DNA from: Suilimivivens sp009774465
Lineage (GTDB): Bacteria > Bacillota > Clostridia > Lachnospirales > Lachnospiraceae
DNA: 64,000 nt
Assembly: GCA_947382645.1 (NCBI GenBank)
Contig: CANDAE010000009.1
Coordinates: 62,001 to 126,000 of the forward strand
Direction: 5' to 3'
Position numbers and translations under genes: made by a program. The notes under the pieces were generated by a model that saw nothing but the letters and a program-made list of their open reading frames with translations, did not search any database and had not been told where the DNA came from. Of the stretch, positions 16,834-26,505 are shown piece after piece. The stretch's first letter is position 1. Each line of letters begins with the position of its first letter.

Positions 16834-18303
16834 TTATCTTTCAATTTCAAGGTCAGGATAAGTAGCTGCTACTTCATCATAGAATCCTTCAATTGCGTCT
16901 TCCTTGCTCTTTTCTCCTGTCTTAACAGCATTGATTGCATTGCTCCATGCAGCATCAATTGCAGTATCATACTCTGTAACATTTGATAAGCTTACGCCTT
17001 CAGCCTGTTTTAACCAGAATTCATACAGCTTCTGTCCACCATAGGTTTCATTGGTATCATCTGCATGCTTTTCAAGTGCGGAAACCAGAGATACGGTATC
17101 ACCCTGAGATGCTTCAATCCACCAGTCAGCAGTTTCTTCGTTCAAAGTACAGAATTTAACAAATTCCCATGCAAGATCTTTATTCTTGGAAAGATCGCTG
17201 ATACCAATGTATGTACCACCATCATATCCATAAGCAGGACCAGAACATACGCCCCATGATCCGGCAGTGTCGCCTACATTATCTCTCAATGTAAGTACGC
17301 CCCATGCAGGAAGTCCGAATGCAAATACTTCTGCTGTTTCATCAGAATAATTCTCAACATTAGCATTAAAGTTATCAGCATCCCATACGTTAAGGAGTGC
17401 TTCACCATTTTCATCTGTATCCCATACACCACCCTGAATTTCTGCATTAAGGATAGGTACCGGACCACTCATTGCCTGATACCAGGGAGCTGCCCACTGC
17501 TGTGCATATGCTGTTAAATCTTCCTGATATAACTGCACCGCCAGATCCATAAATTCATATCTCTGAGGATCCACATTTAACTTGCCATCAATTACCCATG
17601 AGCTCTGTCCTTTGAAATGCTGTGTTTCAGCGTCAGAAGCAAAAATTCTATAACCTGCATCCTTTAAGGTTCTTCCTGTTTCAATGATGGTATCATAGTC
17701 AGCAAAAAGCTTTCCTACTGATTCAGGATCAGAATATCCAAATACCTTGTCAGCAATGTCTCTTCTGTAGAAGAATCCGATAGGAGTAATCTGATAAGAA
17801 ATTGCTCTCTGGATCCCTTCATCATCCTGTCCAACTTCCCAAACGTAATCAACGATCTGTCCTTCATAATCCTTAGCACCAAAATCATCCAGATTTGCAA
17901 AGAACTGTGCTTCATACATGGACTTAAGCATCTTAGGCTCGCCTACGATAATATCCACGCTGTCATCTCCGCCAAGTAATGCGGTTTCAACCTTTGTGGG
18001 ATAATCACCAGGTGCAATAACTACTACTTCCGTCTCAACATCAGGGTGTTCCTCTACAAACTTGTCAGCAAACTGCTCAAGATCGGCTGCCAGTGTCCAG
18101 ATTACCAGCTTACCGCTTAAATCTCCTGCTGCCTCTTCGCCTGCTGTCTCTTCACCTGCCGCTTCATCACTTTCAGTCTGTTCCTGTGAAGATGAACTGT
18201 CTGTTGATGTAGTACTGCTGCCTTCATCTTTGCTTCCACATGCTGCCAGTGAAAGTGTCATGATTCCGGCTAACAATAATGCTGTTAACTTTTTTAATTT
18301 CAT
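16834..18303 (-). CDS. Sugar ABC transporter substrate-binding lipoprotein
   Basis: Signal peptide with lipobox LSLAACGS, then a low-complexity Ser/Thr/Glu linker of about 45 residues, then a type 1 solute-binding domain (GKLVIWTLAADLEQFADKF, DIIVGEPKMLKSMYEAQFF, KDLAWEFVKFCTLNEETADWW). It captures an oligosaccharide for the two permeases that follow. AGGAGG is 7 nt before the start. It is the first gene of the importer operon, with promoter and candidate activator repeats directly upstream. The ligand cannot be read; adjacency to phosphorylases suggests beta-linked gluco-oligosaccharides. Confidence 0.93.
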   Translation of the reverse strand: MKLKKLTALLLAGIMTLSLAACGSKDEGSSTTSTDSSSSQEQTESDEAAGEETAGEEAAGDLSGKLVIWTLAADLEQFADKFVEEHPDVETEVVVIAPGDYPTKVETALLGGDDSVDIIVGEPKMLKSMYEAQFFANLDDFGAKDYEGQIVDYVWEVGQDDEGIQRAISYQITPIGFFYRRDIADKVFGYSDPESVGKLFADYDTIIETGRTLKDAGYRIFASDAETQHFKGQSSWVIDGKLNVDPQRYEFMDLAVQLYQEDLTAYAQQWAAPWYQAMSGPVPILNAEIQGGVWDTDENGEALLNVWDADNFNANVENYSDETAEVFAFGLPAWGVLTLRDNVGDTAGSWGVCSGPAYGYDGGTYIGISDLSKNKDLAWEFVKFCTLNEETADWWIEASQGDTVSLVSALEKHADDTNETYGGQKLYEFWLKQAEGVSLSNVTEYDTAIDAAWSNAINAVKTGEKSKEDAIEGFYDEVAATYPDLEIER

Positions 18304-18357
18304 AACCTATCCTCCTATTTTTTAGAAACTTTTTATTGTTCCCTTGTTTGTAAGTTC

Positions 18358-18386
18358 ATTATACGTTTTGGCTGATACTGATATAA
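18358..18386 (-). promoter_or_regulatory. Activator-dependent promoter of the sugar importer
   Basis: A consensus -10 TATAAT (18363-18358) has at 17 nt only a poor -35 (TTATAT, 18386-18381), which suggests that it needs an activator. Confidence 0.6.
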
Positions 18387-18394
18387 TTGCTCTT

Positions 18395-18444
18395 TTTTCA
18401 AAAAGGTGTTATTTTTTTAATAATTTCAGGAAAGTGTTATTTTT
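18395..18444. repeat. Direct repeat upstream of the importer promoter (candidate activator site)
   Basis: Two copies of TTTCARRAARGTGTTATTT (plus-strand reading, starting at 18396 and 18424) lie 28 nt apart, the proximal copy about 10 nt upstream of the weak -35. Tandem sites beside a weak -35 are typical of AraC-type activators. The distal copy overlaps the phosphorylase stop codon. Confidence 0.6.
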
Positions 18445-21400
18445 ATTTGCGTTATCTTTCCATTTCTTATATCTTCTGCAGTCGTTCCTGCCAAAACAGA
18501 ATTAGATGTTTTAAAAATACTCCCGTCTTTATAAAGAAGCTCCTGTGAAATAATATTATAAGATCCCGGGAAATAGTCTTTTGTTTCTTCCATTTCATAT
18601 ATAACCTTCGTCTGACCAAGGAGCACTGCTTCCACACGCCGCTCCTCTCCCACCAGATACTTAGGGAGAACCGGAGCAAAGCTTACCGTAAGCTCATTAT
18701 TTTCATAAGAAAACAGTTTGCCGAACATCATCAGTATCCATATCTGCAGAAATTCCACCGTAGAACCGGATAATCTTGCAACAAATCCCTGTCCATGACA
18801 GGCCGGATTGGGATTATCAGAGCTTGCAATAAAAGAGGAATTTTCATAAATACTTCTGCCATAAACCAGAGGATCAAGGAAAGGAATCGCCGCCTTATGA
18901 AAATCTTCGGCAAATTCACTAAATAATCCTGACTTAAGAAGTTCAAGCAGATATTTATACTCCATATGAAGCCAGATGGATTCATTTTCAAGCCATCCGG
19001 GGGTAAATGCTTTCGCCCTTCCCAATTCATAGGAAGCGTCTTTTAAGGAAGCGTTCACTTTGTACATTTGAAGTTTTTCATCATACAGGCCGCTGTTTTT
19101 TACATTCTCATATAGAGATCTTTTCACATCTTCTTCATTGTCCAGTTTTAAAAACCGCACCGGTCCTTCTAAAAACAGGGGTACCATCCTGACTTCAAAA
19201 TGTTCCGGATAGATTCCGTCTTCATCTTCCGTATACTCTTTTACCTCATAAGTAAAGTAGGTGGGGCACACACCTTTTTCCATTGCGCAGGCCTTTCTGA
19301 TTCCATGCATTACAACCGCCTGCATATGAATAAGCGTGTCAATCAGTTCCTGGGATGAAACTTCCTGCTTTGCACCGCTGATTCCGTTAAAGGTTTTCTC
19401 CCAGTAGCTTTCCTTTACATCATTCCTGCTGTTCCAAAATTCCAACAGTTCTCCACAGCGCATAATGTCATTTAAGCAGTCTAAAGTAATTGTCTCAAGC
19501 TGGTGTAAGAGCTGTGCTGTTTCTGCTAAAAGCTCCACACTGTATCTGTATTTTTTCAGAATATGAATTACATATGCCAGCATTCTGGCAAGCTCACAGG
19601 TCTCCGCCATAGAAGAGCCAAACAGCCCCGGCATTCCGTTTAACGCATCATACCAGCCGGGCTTTCCCCCTTCCATTTCCACGCCCATTGCATATACATC
19701 TAATGCCGCGTATTTGGTGAGACAAAGAATAATCATTTTCTCCATCAGGGAAGCTTCTACCACTCCCCCTTCTCCAAATCTGTCTCTTAAAAGCTTTTCC
19801 GTTCCATCAAGGCCTTTTTCTTCATCCAGGAAGTGATACTGCCTGATTCCATTTTCCGTTTTCACATAACGTTTCCTCCTCGGCAGAATCGGAACCTGTG
19901 TTCGATAATAAGTGACCGGTGTGTGAAAGAGAAGCTCTTCTTCTTTTTCAGGAAAAACGTTTAAATAATTTTCAATCAAATCCAGATTATAGGTCCAGTG
20001 ATCACTCCAATAGCCTTCCCCAAAGTCTGCATTGATCGCATCTTCAGCCTGCTCCATCACTTGCCCAAAATATTCCTCTTCCCTGTCAACCTCCTCGATT
20101 CCAAGTTCATCAAGCTTTGCAAAGAAGGCGCCCGGCGTAAATGGTTTTGCCAAAAAAGAAAGCAGTTCTTCCTTTTTTTCCTGAGAAAGCAAATCAAAAA
20201 TATCACCGGCTTTTTCCTCTGAAAGCGTGTATGTCACCTTTTCAACTGCAAGAGGATTGTATCCATCTATCTGAATCAGACTGTAAAATTTGACAATACT
20301 TTCCGCACCCACATATGGGGTAAAAAAGGGTTCACACCTTCTGTTTTGATTTACATCCCTGAAATTTCCATTGCCCTGAGAATAAAATTCCGGAAGCATA
20401 CGGAAATAATTGTAATCCCTTTCCAGATCTCCGTGTTTTCTGGAATAAATATGAAAAATCTTTCCTCCTGGCAGCCGGATGGGGTACCCGCCGCGAAGTA
20501 CATTATCCATGTAGGTATAAGTACTGTACGCATCAAATTCAGGTACTGCTGTTTTGGTTTCTATCACACTGCACAGTTTGCGTGGAAGCTTTCCTGCCTC
20601 CTCCATTTTCCTTTCAAAATAAGCGCCATCTATTTTCTTTTGTAAAAAACGCTCCAGCATTGCTTTGTTTCCTGCCTGGCCAATCAATTCATATAAAACA
20701 ATGCTTTCTTTCTCCGAAAGCTCTCTTTCTTCTGCAAAAAAGCAACAGGGATATTGATTGGCGCTTACCTGGGGCTTCGTAAGCAGTTCATCAAACGTCC
20801 GATCTTTAAAACTTGCTGCCGCGTCCAGAGAAGTATCATAATCAAATACCAGAGACACATCAGTTATTACCTGTTTTTTTCTTCCTTCTTCATCCCAGCA
20901 GATACCATAATTTCCTCCAAGCACCGGCGTAACTGTGGCAGTATCTTTACTGCTGGCCCTTAATCTAAAATAAGGCGTTTTCTTATCTGTATCTTCCACC
21001 TGCATCCATGCCATAATAGTCTGCCCCATTTCCTTGATGCTTTTCAAATCAACTCCATAGGGAATCATAACCGGCATCCCGTCTAAAACCTGTAAATGTA
21101 CCTTTTCTTTTCCGGTATTTTGAATACATATCTTTCTTACAAGGGCTCCTGTTTTTTCACCCGGTAAGGTAAAATAATCTACTTTAGTGCGAATATGATT
21201 TTCTTCATCCATTTCCTCAATAGAAAGCCTATTCATATCCACATACATTTTCTTTTGTGTATCTCTACTTCTGAACAATTCCAGATAAGCGCCATCCTTT
21301 TTCACAAAAGTACGAAATCCGTTAAAGGCTGTGTTCTGGTATGCCTGATGCGCCGGAAAAAACTCCATAATAGAGTGATCCTTATCCTCTACGCCGAAGC

Positions 21401-21533
21401 TGGAAATACACTGTCCACGATTTACGTAATAACACCAGATGGGTATGCCGTGTATTCCGGCAAGCCCCGGCAAAAACCCCGCAAAAGGCGCCTTTTTATC
21501 ATAGCTTTCTATTATAAATGTTTCTTTCTCCAT
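18426..21533 (-). CDS. Large glycoside phosphorylase, GH94-like clan (possibly GH161 or 1,2-beta-oligoglucan phosphorylase)
   Basis: A 1035-residue cytoplasmic enzyme without signal peptide. The N-terminal beta-sandwich (about 1-300) and the C-terminal helical barrel follow the plan of inverting beta-glucan phosphorylases. FRDVNQNRR near residue 391 corresponds in place to the GWRD region of GH94, and GWYDALNGMPGLFGSS near 626 holds the likely catalytic acid Asp. It differs from its neighbour, which has the classical GADWND. Length and adjacency fit either a GH161 beta-1,3-oligoglucan phosphorylase or a GH94 1,2-beta-oligoglucan phosphorylase; I cannot choose between them. Such enzymes split a glucosyl unit with phosphate to give glucose 1-phosphate. 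AAGGAGG precedes the ATG, 11 nt after the other phosphorylase. Confidence 0.75.
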   Translation of the reverse strand: MEKETFIIESYDKKAPFAGFLPGLAGIHGIPIWCYYVNRGQCISSFGVEDKDHSIMEFFPAHQAYQNTAFNGFRTFVKKDGAYLELFRSRDTQKKMYVDMNRLSIEEMDEENHIRTKVDYFTLPGEKTGALVRKICIQNTGKEKVHLQVLDGMPVMIPYGVDLKSIKEMGQTIMAWMQVEDTDKKTPYFRLRASSKDTATVTPVLGGNYGICWDEEGRKKQVITDVSLVFDYDTSLDAAASFKDRTFDELLTKPQVSANQYPCCFFAEERELSEKESIVLYELIGQAGNKAMLERFLQKKIDGAYFERKMEEAGKLPRKLCSVIETKTAVPEFDAYSTYTYMDNVLRGGYPIRLPGGKIFHIYSRKHGDLERDYNYFRMLPEFYSQGNGNFRDVNQNRRCEPFFTPYVGAESIVKFYSLIQIDGYNPLAVEKVTYTLSEEKAGDIFDLLSQEKKEELLSFLAKPFTPGAFFAKLDELGIEEVDREEEYFGQVMEQAEDAINADFGEGYWSDHWTYNLDLIENYLNVFPEKEEELLFHTPVTYYRTQVPILPRRKRYVKTENGIRQYHFLDEEKGLDGTEKLLRDRFGEGGVVEASLMEKMIILCLTKYAALDVYAMGVEMEGGKPGWYDALNGMPGLFGSSMAETCELARMLAYVIHILKKYRYSVELLAETAQLLHQLETITLDCLNDIMRCGELLEFWNSRNDVKESYWEKTFNGISGAKQEVSSQELIDTLIHMQAVVMHGIRKACAMEKGVCPTYFTYEVKEYTEDEDGIYPEHFEVRMVPLFLEGPVRFLKLDNEEDVKRSLYENVKNSGLYDEKLQMYKVNASLKDASYELGRAKAFTPGWLENESIWLHMEYKYLLELLKSGLFSEFAEDFHKAAIPFLDPLVYGRSIYENSSFIASSDNPNPACHGQGFVARLSGSTVEFLQIWILMMFGKLFSYENNELTVSFAPVLPKYLVGEERRVEAVLLGQTKVIYEMEETKDYFPGSYNIISQELLYKDGSIFKTSNSVLAGTTAEDIRNGKITQIKITLS

Positions 21534-21543
21534 ACCTTCCTCC

Positions 21544-24237
21544 TTAAACTAATTCTGCAATAATCTCATGCTGTTTTTCTGTATCCATTGCAGCAATCTC
21601 TTCCTTACTGACTGCAACGCCTTCCTTTAAGCAGATTTTCTTTCCGTCAAGGTATACATCTCCCACCTTGTAACTGCCATAATCCTTTTTCTCTTTATTT
21701 ATATAAACAATCTTCCATGATATGCCGCCAAAGCACAGGTAAACTTCCGCTCTGCCTGTATCGTCAAACTGTTCTCCCAGAAGCTTCGGTTCCAGGCAAA
21801 GCGCCCCCAGCCGCCCCTTTACGCCAAACATTTCATTGATCACGGTCATCATGTACCAGCTTGCCGCTCCTGTCAGGTAGTGATACATTCCTCTGCCTTT
21901 TTTGTCAAAATATTCAGGAATTCCCGGGTAAATGCGGCTTGCTTCAAAGTTGGAAGCCTGCGCAAATAAAGTATAAGCAGCTTTATATCCTTCTTTGACA
22001 AATCCTCTTTTATAAAGAGCATTGGCATACATTGTGGTCATATGGGAAAAGACTGCGCCATTTTCCTTATGCCCGTAAGCAAAGCCGAACATTCTTCCAA
22101 GATCCATCTTAACCAGGCCAAAATCCGTATTCAGCCGATATCCTCCGGCCTCTTTCTCATACAAATATTTATCCGCACTGTTTATGATTTTTGAAATCTG
22201 TTCCTCCTTCGCTGTACCGGACATAATCGTAAATACCTGACCGGTAAGCATCATCCGCACGCGCTCCTCAATGAAGCCTTCCACTTTTCTTCCATGATCG
22301 TCATAATAACTGTTAAACCACCCGTCTGCGCCATCTTCAATCCATTCGGTTTTCCGGATATGTTCCCTGATCCACGCCGCCTTACTGCGCAGACTCTTTG
22401 TCACTTCCATCACAGATAAACCCACTTTTTTCCCGGAAACCACATGCCCGCAGGAAGTGCAATAAGCTGCCAAAAGTTCCTGTTTTCTTTCAATGCTGTC
22501 ATACAAAGCCAGGTCATCTGTGAAAAGCGGTTTCATCTCCTCAGCCACTTCTATGGAAGACAAATTTCTTTTCTCTGCAAGGCTTTCTGTCAAATCTGCC
22601 AATTGTTCCAGATTGCCTGCGTAGGCTGCGGTAAACGCCACACTTTCTCCTCTGTTTGATGCCATGTCAAGGGCATCATTCCAGTCTGCTCCCCGCAGCC
22701 TCATATGATTATGTTCTCCCACCTCATAAAATTCTGTTAAATTTTGTACAAGAAGATGCTCCAATACACTTCCAATGTATTCTCTTTCCTGTACATCCTT
22801 TTGAACCGGCTTATCTCCTTCGCCAAATTTTAAATCCGTACCAGTTCCTCTTTCAATCTGTTTATCCTTAAAATAACTGTTTTCCTGTAGGAGAAAATCC
22901 AAATCCCCGGTCTGATCAATATAAAGTGCTGTGGTCATTAAAGGCCAAAGTCCATGATCCATCCACACTCTTGTAATGTTATTCCGGTCTGCAACAAATT
23001 CTCCCTGCTTTGCGCCAATAATGGTAGCATTGGTTCCATCGATTCTTACGCCGCCAAAGTTGGATAAAAGCATTTCCTTAACCCCTTTGGGATTCATCAG
23101 CAGAAGCGCCAGACAATCCTGCCACAAGTCTCTCCATCCTCTTCCTCCTTTTCCATAATCATGATGAGGAAGGAAAGAACACCCATAAATTCGGCGCAGC
23201 ATAGGCTGAAAGCTTACCCATCTCATAAAATTGTCAAAATCAGGACTTCCGGTTTTGAAAGAAACATTTAACTTCTCCAGCCAGTATTTTTTCGTCCTTT
23301 CAAATGCCTGATTCACAAGTTCTTCACTGCCAAATAATGCAAGGCTTTCCTCGTGACAATTGTCACTCTCGTTAAGTCCTGCCAGAAGAATATATACAGC
23401 AGTTTCCCCGGGCTTTAACGTTCTTTTTTCAAAGCACATGGCGCCGGCTGCCTCGTAGCCATCTATGGATGCATCCGCCCCCACGCCTTCCAAATCCTGA
23501 TAAACCGCACCGGGACAGTCAAAGCTTCCACCCTCTCCAATAAAATCATTGACACATGGGTAAAAAGCTTTGGGCGGATTTCCTTCTCCTGTCACGCCGC
23601 AGACATAATAAACCGTATGATTTAGCTGATGCCCTCTTTCATCAAAAGAAAGCACAGGTTTTACAACCACACTGTTTTTGGTGGTTTTTATTCTGTGGAG
23701 AAGGCTTGTTACATGCCTGTGATCTCTTAAATTATCCGCGCTGCGTCCATAAATGGGAAATACGCCATATCCGGTAAAGGTTACCTCTTCTGCTCCGCTG
23801 TTGGTAACAGATACTTTCATAATCTCCACATTTTCATCTGCCGGTACAAAATTAAGTATTTGAGAGGAAAGCCCAAACTTTTTGGATTCCCTGTCCATCT
23901 GATGCCACATGAAACCGGCTGTCACCCTGCTTTCTTCTCCCTGCCCGGTCATTCTCTTTACAGTTTCTTCCGCACCAGAACCTGCTGCAGACCAGACGCC
24001 CTTTCCTTCCACCCGGCACCAGAAGTTGCGGGTGTTTCTATTATTATGGAGCTCCTGTTCGCTTACAGGCTGCATAAGAAAATGGTTTTGATCTGTTTTG
24101 GCATCCCCTCCTAAAAGTGGAGTAACTGCACTTTTAAGCCCACATTCACCGGCAATGGGAAAGTATAAATACCCGGTTTCCTCCGGCTGCTTTAATTGAA
24201 AAGTTCCTTTGTCATCACAAAATACATAACCTGTCAT
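21544..24237 (-). CDS. GH94 glycoside phosphorylase (laminaribiose/cellobiose phosphorylase-like)
   Basis: About 897 residues, cytoplasmic. The phosphate/substrate region GGRGWRDLWQDCLALLL (near residue 365) and the catalytic-acid motif LRGADWNDALDMA (near 518) are intact, so an active inverting disaccharide phosphorylase is expected, releasing alpha-glucose 1-phosphate. The length is closer to laminaribiose phosphorylases than to the shorter cellobiose phosphorylases, but the acceptor cannot be assigned by eye. The open frame starts at a GTG (24258), but AGGAGG is placed 5 nt before ATG 24237. Its ribosome site overlaps the chemoreceptor stop region, so the genes are tightly coupled. Confidence 0.88.
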   Translation of the reverse strand: MTGYVFCDDKGTFQLKQPEETGYLYFPIAGECGLKSAVTPLLGGDAKTDQNHFLMQPVSEQELHNNRNTRNFWCRVEGKGVWSAAGSGAEETVKRMTGQGEESRVTAGFMWHQMDRESKKFGLSSQILNFVPADENVEIMKVSVTNSGAEEVTFTGYGVFPIYGRSADNLRDHRHVTSLLHRIKTTKNSVVVKPVLSFDERGHQLNHTVYYVCGVTGEGNPPKAFYPCVNDFIGEGGSFDCPGAVYQDLEGVGADASIDGYEAAGAMCFEKRTLKPGETAVYILLAGLNESDNCHEESLALFGSEELVNQAFERTKKYWLEKLNVSFKTGSPDFDNFMRWVSFQPMLRRIYGCSFLPHHDYGKGGRGWRDLWQDCLALLLMNPKGVKEMLLSNFGGVRIDGTNATIIGAKQGEFVADRNNITRVWMDHGLWPLMTTALYIDQTGDLDFLLQENSYFKDKQIERGTGTDLKFGEGDKPVQKDVQEREYIGSVLEHLLVQNLTEFYEVGEHNHMRLRGADWNDALDMASNRGESVAFTAAYAGNLEQLADLTESLAEKRNLSSIEVAEEMKPLFTDDLALYDSIERKQELLAAYCTSCGHVVSGKKVGLSVMEVTKSLRSKAAWIREHIRKTEWIEDGADGWFNSYYDDHGRKVEGFIEERVRMMLTGQVFTIMSGTAKEEQISKIINSADKYLYEKEAGGYRLNTDFGLVKMDLGRMFGFAYGHKENGAVFSHMTTMYANALYKRGFVKEGYKAAYTLFAQASNFEASRIYPGIPEYFDKKGRGMYHYLTGAASWYMMTVINEMFGVKGRLGALCLEPKLLGEQFDDTGRAEVYLCFGGISWKIVYINKEKKDYGSYKVGDVYLDGKKICLKEGVAVSKEEIAAMDTEKQHEIIAELV

Positions 24238-24259
24238 ATTTTCCTCCTCTTTCTGCACT

Positions 24260-26350
24260 TTATTCCACCCTGAATGTGGTTATTGCACTTTCCAGCTCCT
24301 CCATATTTTTCTGTAAAGCTGCCGCCTCCCTGCTAAGCTGAGAAGCCAAAGTCATCTGCTGCCTGATAGAATCATTAATATTGGAAATAAAATCAATATT
24401 ATTTTGGGAAATTTCATTGATTTCCCGAATAGAGGACAGAGCTTTCTTTCTGTCATCATTCATATTTTCCATATCCACAGCAATAATTTCCATATTTTCA
24501 ATAAAGTGTTTCATAAACTCATTCATCTGATCAAACACTTCTACCGTACTTTTCACCTGTTTATTCTGCAGATCAACAATCTCCTGTGCTTCTTTTACCT
24601 TTCCCACCGCACTTTCTGCAGAAGAAGTCACTTCCGCAATTTCTTTCTGAATATCCTGTGCAGTTTTGGAAGCCCCGTCTGCCAGTTTCCTGATCTCTTC
24701 CGCCACCACAGAAAATCCTCTTCCAAATTCACCGGCACGTGCTGCTTCAATAGATGCATTTAAGGAAAGCAGATTGGTCTGTTGTGCTATGCTTACAATG
24801 CTGTCTACAAAGTCATTGATCTCCTCCAAACGTTCTCCTAACCTCATAACTTCATTTTTCACTTCATTGGTAACTGTGGTGGTGCGCTCTGACTGCCCTG
24901 TCATGGCCTCCATAGCTTCCATCCCTTTATCTATAGAACTTTTTGCAGTGGTAATCCCTTCCATTGTTTCTGAAATACCGCCATTTGCTTTCTTTATCTT
25001 TAAAGAAAGTTCTTCCATCTGCTCATGACAGAAATTAACCGCATCATTTTCCTTCTCAATATTTGCCCCAATTTCCCTGATATCACGATTCATTTCTGAT
25101 ACCATATGATCTACTTCGCCGCTGGAATGACTTACCTTATCTGCTGAATCGGACACCTTTTCCATCATTGCTTTTACCGAAAATACCAGTCCCCTTATTT
25201 TTCCGGCTGTTTCCATAATCGCTCTTCTGAGCCTGCCAAATTCGTTGTGTGCGGTTTTTTCTTCTTTCAGCACCAGATTTCCCTTAGACACTTCGTCCAG
25301 GCCTGAAATACTTTTTTTAATATTGACCGCCATCACTCTTACGATTAACGTACTGATTACAAAGGCAATCAGCGCAGCAATTACCACCATTAATATTGTG
25401 ATCATCCGAATGCTGTCAGATTTTTGTGTAATATAGGATTTGGGTACCAGAACCGTCAGATAAGCGCCGCTCTGGCTGCTTTTTGCTATCATGTAAAAGT
25501 AGTTGATTCCCTCACATCTGGTATATCCGGATATGAAATTTTCCTCACTTTCATCTGCTTTCGCAAAAATATCCAGCGTACTTATATCGACTACATTATT
25601 CTTTCCAATTGCCCTTCCATCTTCTGTCACAAAAGTCATCTGACTTTCATCCCCAAAATCCAGCTCCTCTAAAAGCCCAATTACGTAGTCGCTTTTCACA
25701 TCAACAAATACAGCTCCAACTCTGCTTCCTGAACTGAACTTGCGGCTGCAGTATAATATGTAATCTTCTGTGGAGGTACCAACCTTACTGTCCATATATG
25801 CATGTTCACTGCCCCAGTGAGGATAATTATCTTCAAAATATTCATCCTCCCCAGCAGCGATCATCTCATCAATAAAGCTGTCTAATTCGCTGGTGCCGCT
25901 TATTGTCTTTGTAGTAATAAACGCTTCATCCGCCATAGGCAGTATATGAATCTCCGAAACCACATCATTTAATCCCTGCTTTACCAGAATTGTGTTATTG
26001 ATATTTGTCTTTGCCTGGCTCTTCTGGGAAGTGTTATTATCATATCCGCCAAGGGAATATCCTGTCACTGTGGTATCCCCTGCCAGCTCCATTGCAATCA
26101 TTTTTACGGAAGCCAGCCCCTGATCCAGACTGCTTATGGTCATTTCCACCGCATTTCTTGCAGATTCCTCATAATTTTCCACAAGTCCTGCCGATGCATT
26201 CCGATAAGAAACAATCCCCACTACAATAATGAAGATGACAGGCAGTAAAAATCCAATATAAAGCTGGGTACGGATACTGATTCCCCCTTTTTGTTCTGCG
26301 CTTTTTCTACCTTTCACCTGTACTGCTTTTGCTGTTTTTTCTTTTCCCAT
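24260..26350 (-). CDS. Methyl-accepting chemotaxis protein with extracellular dCache-like sensor
   Basis: TM1 (TQLYIGFLLPVIFIIVVGIV) and TM2 (MITILMVVIAALIAFVIST) bracket about 270 extracellular residues of dCache type. A HAMP segment and a long cytoplasmic coiled coil follow, with the conserved hairpin tip SIAQQTNLLSLNASIEAARAG. This is a complete chemoreceptor that should signal to CheA/CheW, which are not in this window. Two starts are possible; AAGGGG with a 5-nt gap favours 26350 over 26371. It is the first gene of a tight three-gene run with two sugar phosphorylases, so its ligand is probably the sugar degraded there. That link is inferred from position only. Confidence 0.92.
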   Translation of the reverse strand: MGKEKTAKAVQVKGRKSAEQKGGISIRTQLYIGFLLPVIFIIVVGIVSYRNASAGLVENYEESARNAVEMTISSLDQGLASVKMIAMELAGDTTVTGYSLGGYDNNTSQKSQAKTNINNTILVKQGLNDVVSEIHILPMADEAFITTKTISGTSELDSFIDEMIAAGEDEYFEDNYPHWGSEHAYMDSKVGTSTEDYILYCSRKFSSGSRVGAVFVDVKSDYVIGLLEELDFGDESQMTFVTEDGRAIGKNNVVDISTLDIFAKADESEENFISGYTRCEGINYFYMIAKSSQSGAYLTVLVPKSYITQKSDSIRMITILMVVIAALIAFVISTLIVRVMAVNIKKSISGLDEVSKGNLVLKEEKTAHNEFGRLRRAIMETAGKIRGLVFSVKAMMEKVSDSADKVSHSSGEVDHMVSEMNRDIREIGANIEKENDAVNFCHEQMEELSLKIKKANGGISETMEGITTAKSSIDKGMEAMEAMTGQSERTTTVTNEVKNEVMRLGERLEEINDFVDSIVSIAQQTNLLSLNASIEAARAGEFGRGFSVVAEEIRKLADGASKTAQDIQKEIAEVTSSAESAVGKVKEAQEIVDLQNKQVKSTVEVFDQMNEFMKHFIENMEIIAVDMENMNDDRKKALSSIREINEISQNNIDFISNINDSIRQQMTLASQLSREAAALQKNMEELESAITTFRVE

Positions 26351-26389
26351 ACTAACCCCTTTTTCTTTCATCTCTTTTTACCTGCAGCA

Positions 26390-26455
26390 AAAAGAACCCC
26401 TTTGCAAATTAGCAACTGATTTTCTATTCTCAGTTTACCAATTTACAAAAGGGTT
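26390..26455 (-). terminator. Long hairpin with U run between icd and the chemoreceptor gene
   Basis: The minus-strand RNA pairs 26455-26431 with 26418-26395: about 24 pairs, one bulged A, several G-U wobbles that pair only in this orientation, a 12-nt loop, then CUUUUUG. It terminates icd transcription. It may also act as a leader terminator for the chemoreceptor-phosphorylase operon, since no promoter is visible between it and the start at 26350. Confidence 0.8.
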
Positions 26456-26473
26456 CACAATGGACTGGTTTTT

Positions 26474-26505
26474 AGTATAGGTGTCTTTTTTTTATAAATT
26501 GTCAA
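26474..26505 (-). promoter_or_regulatory. Possible promoter of the chemoreceptor-phosphorylase operon
   Basis: TTGACA (26505-26500, inside the last icd codons) and TATACT (26479-26474) are good hexamers but 20 nt apart, longer than ideal. If used, the transcript would start upstream of the long hairpin. Confidence 0.35.

Noticed and set aside
26390..26455. BglG/LicT-type antiterminator target in the long hairpin
   Set aside because: The hairpin does not carry the known RAT sequence, and no BglG-like gene is in the window.
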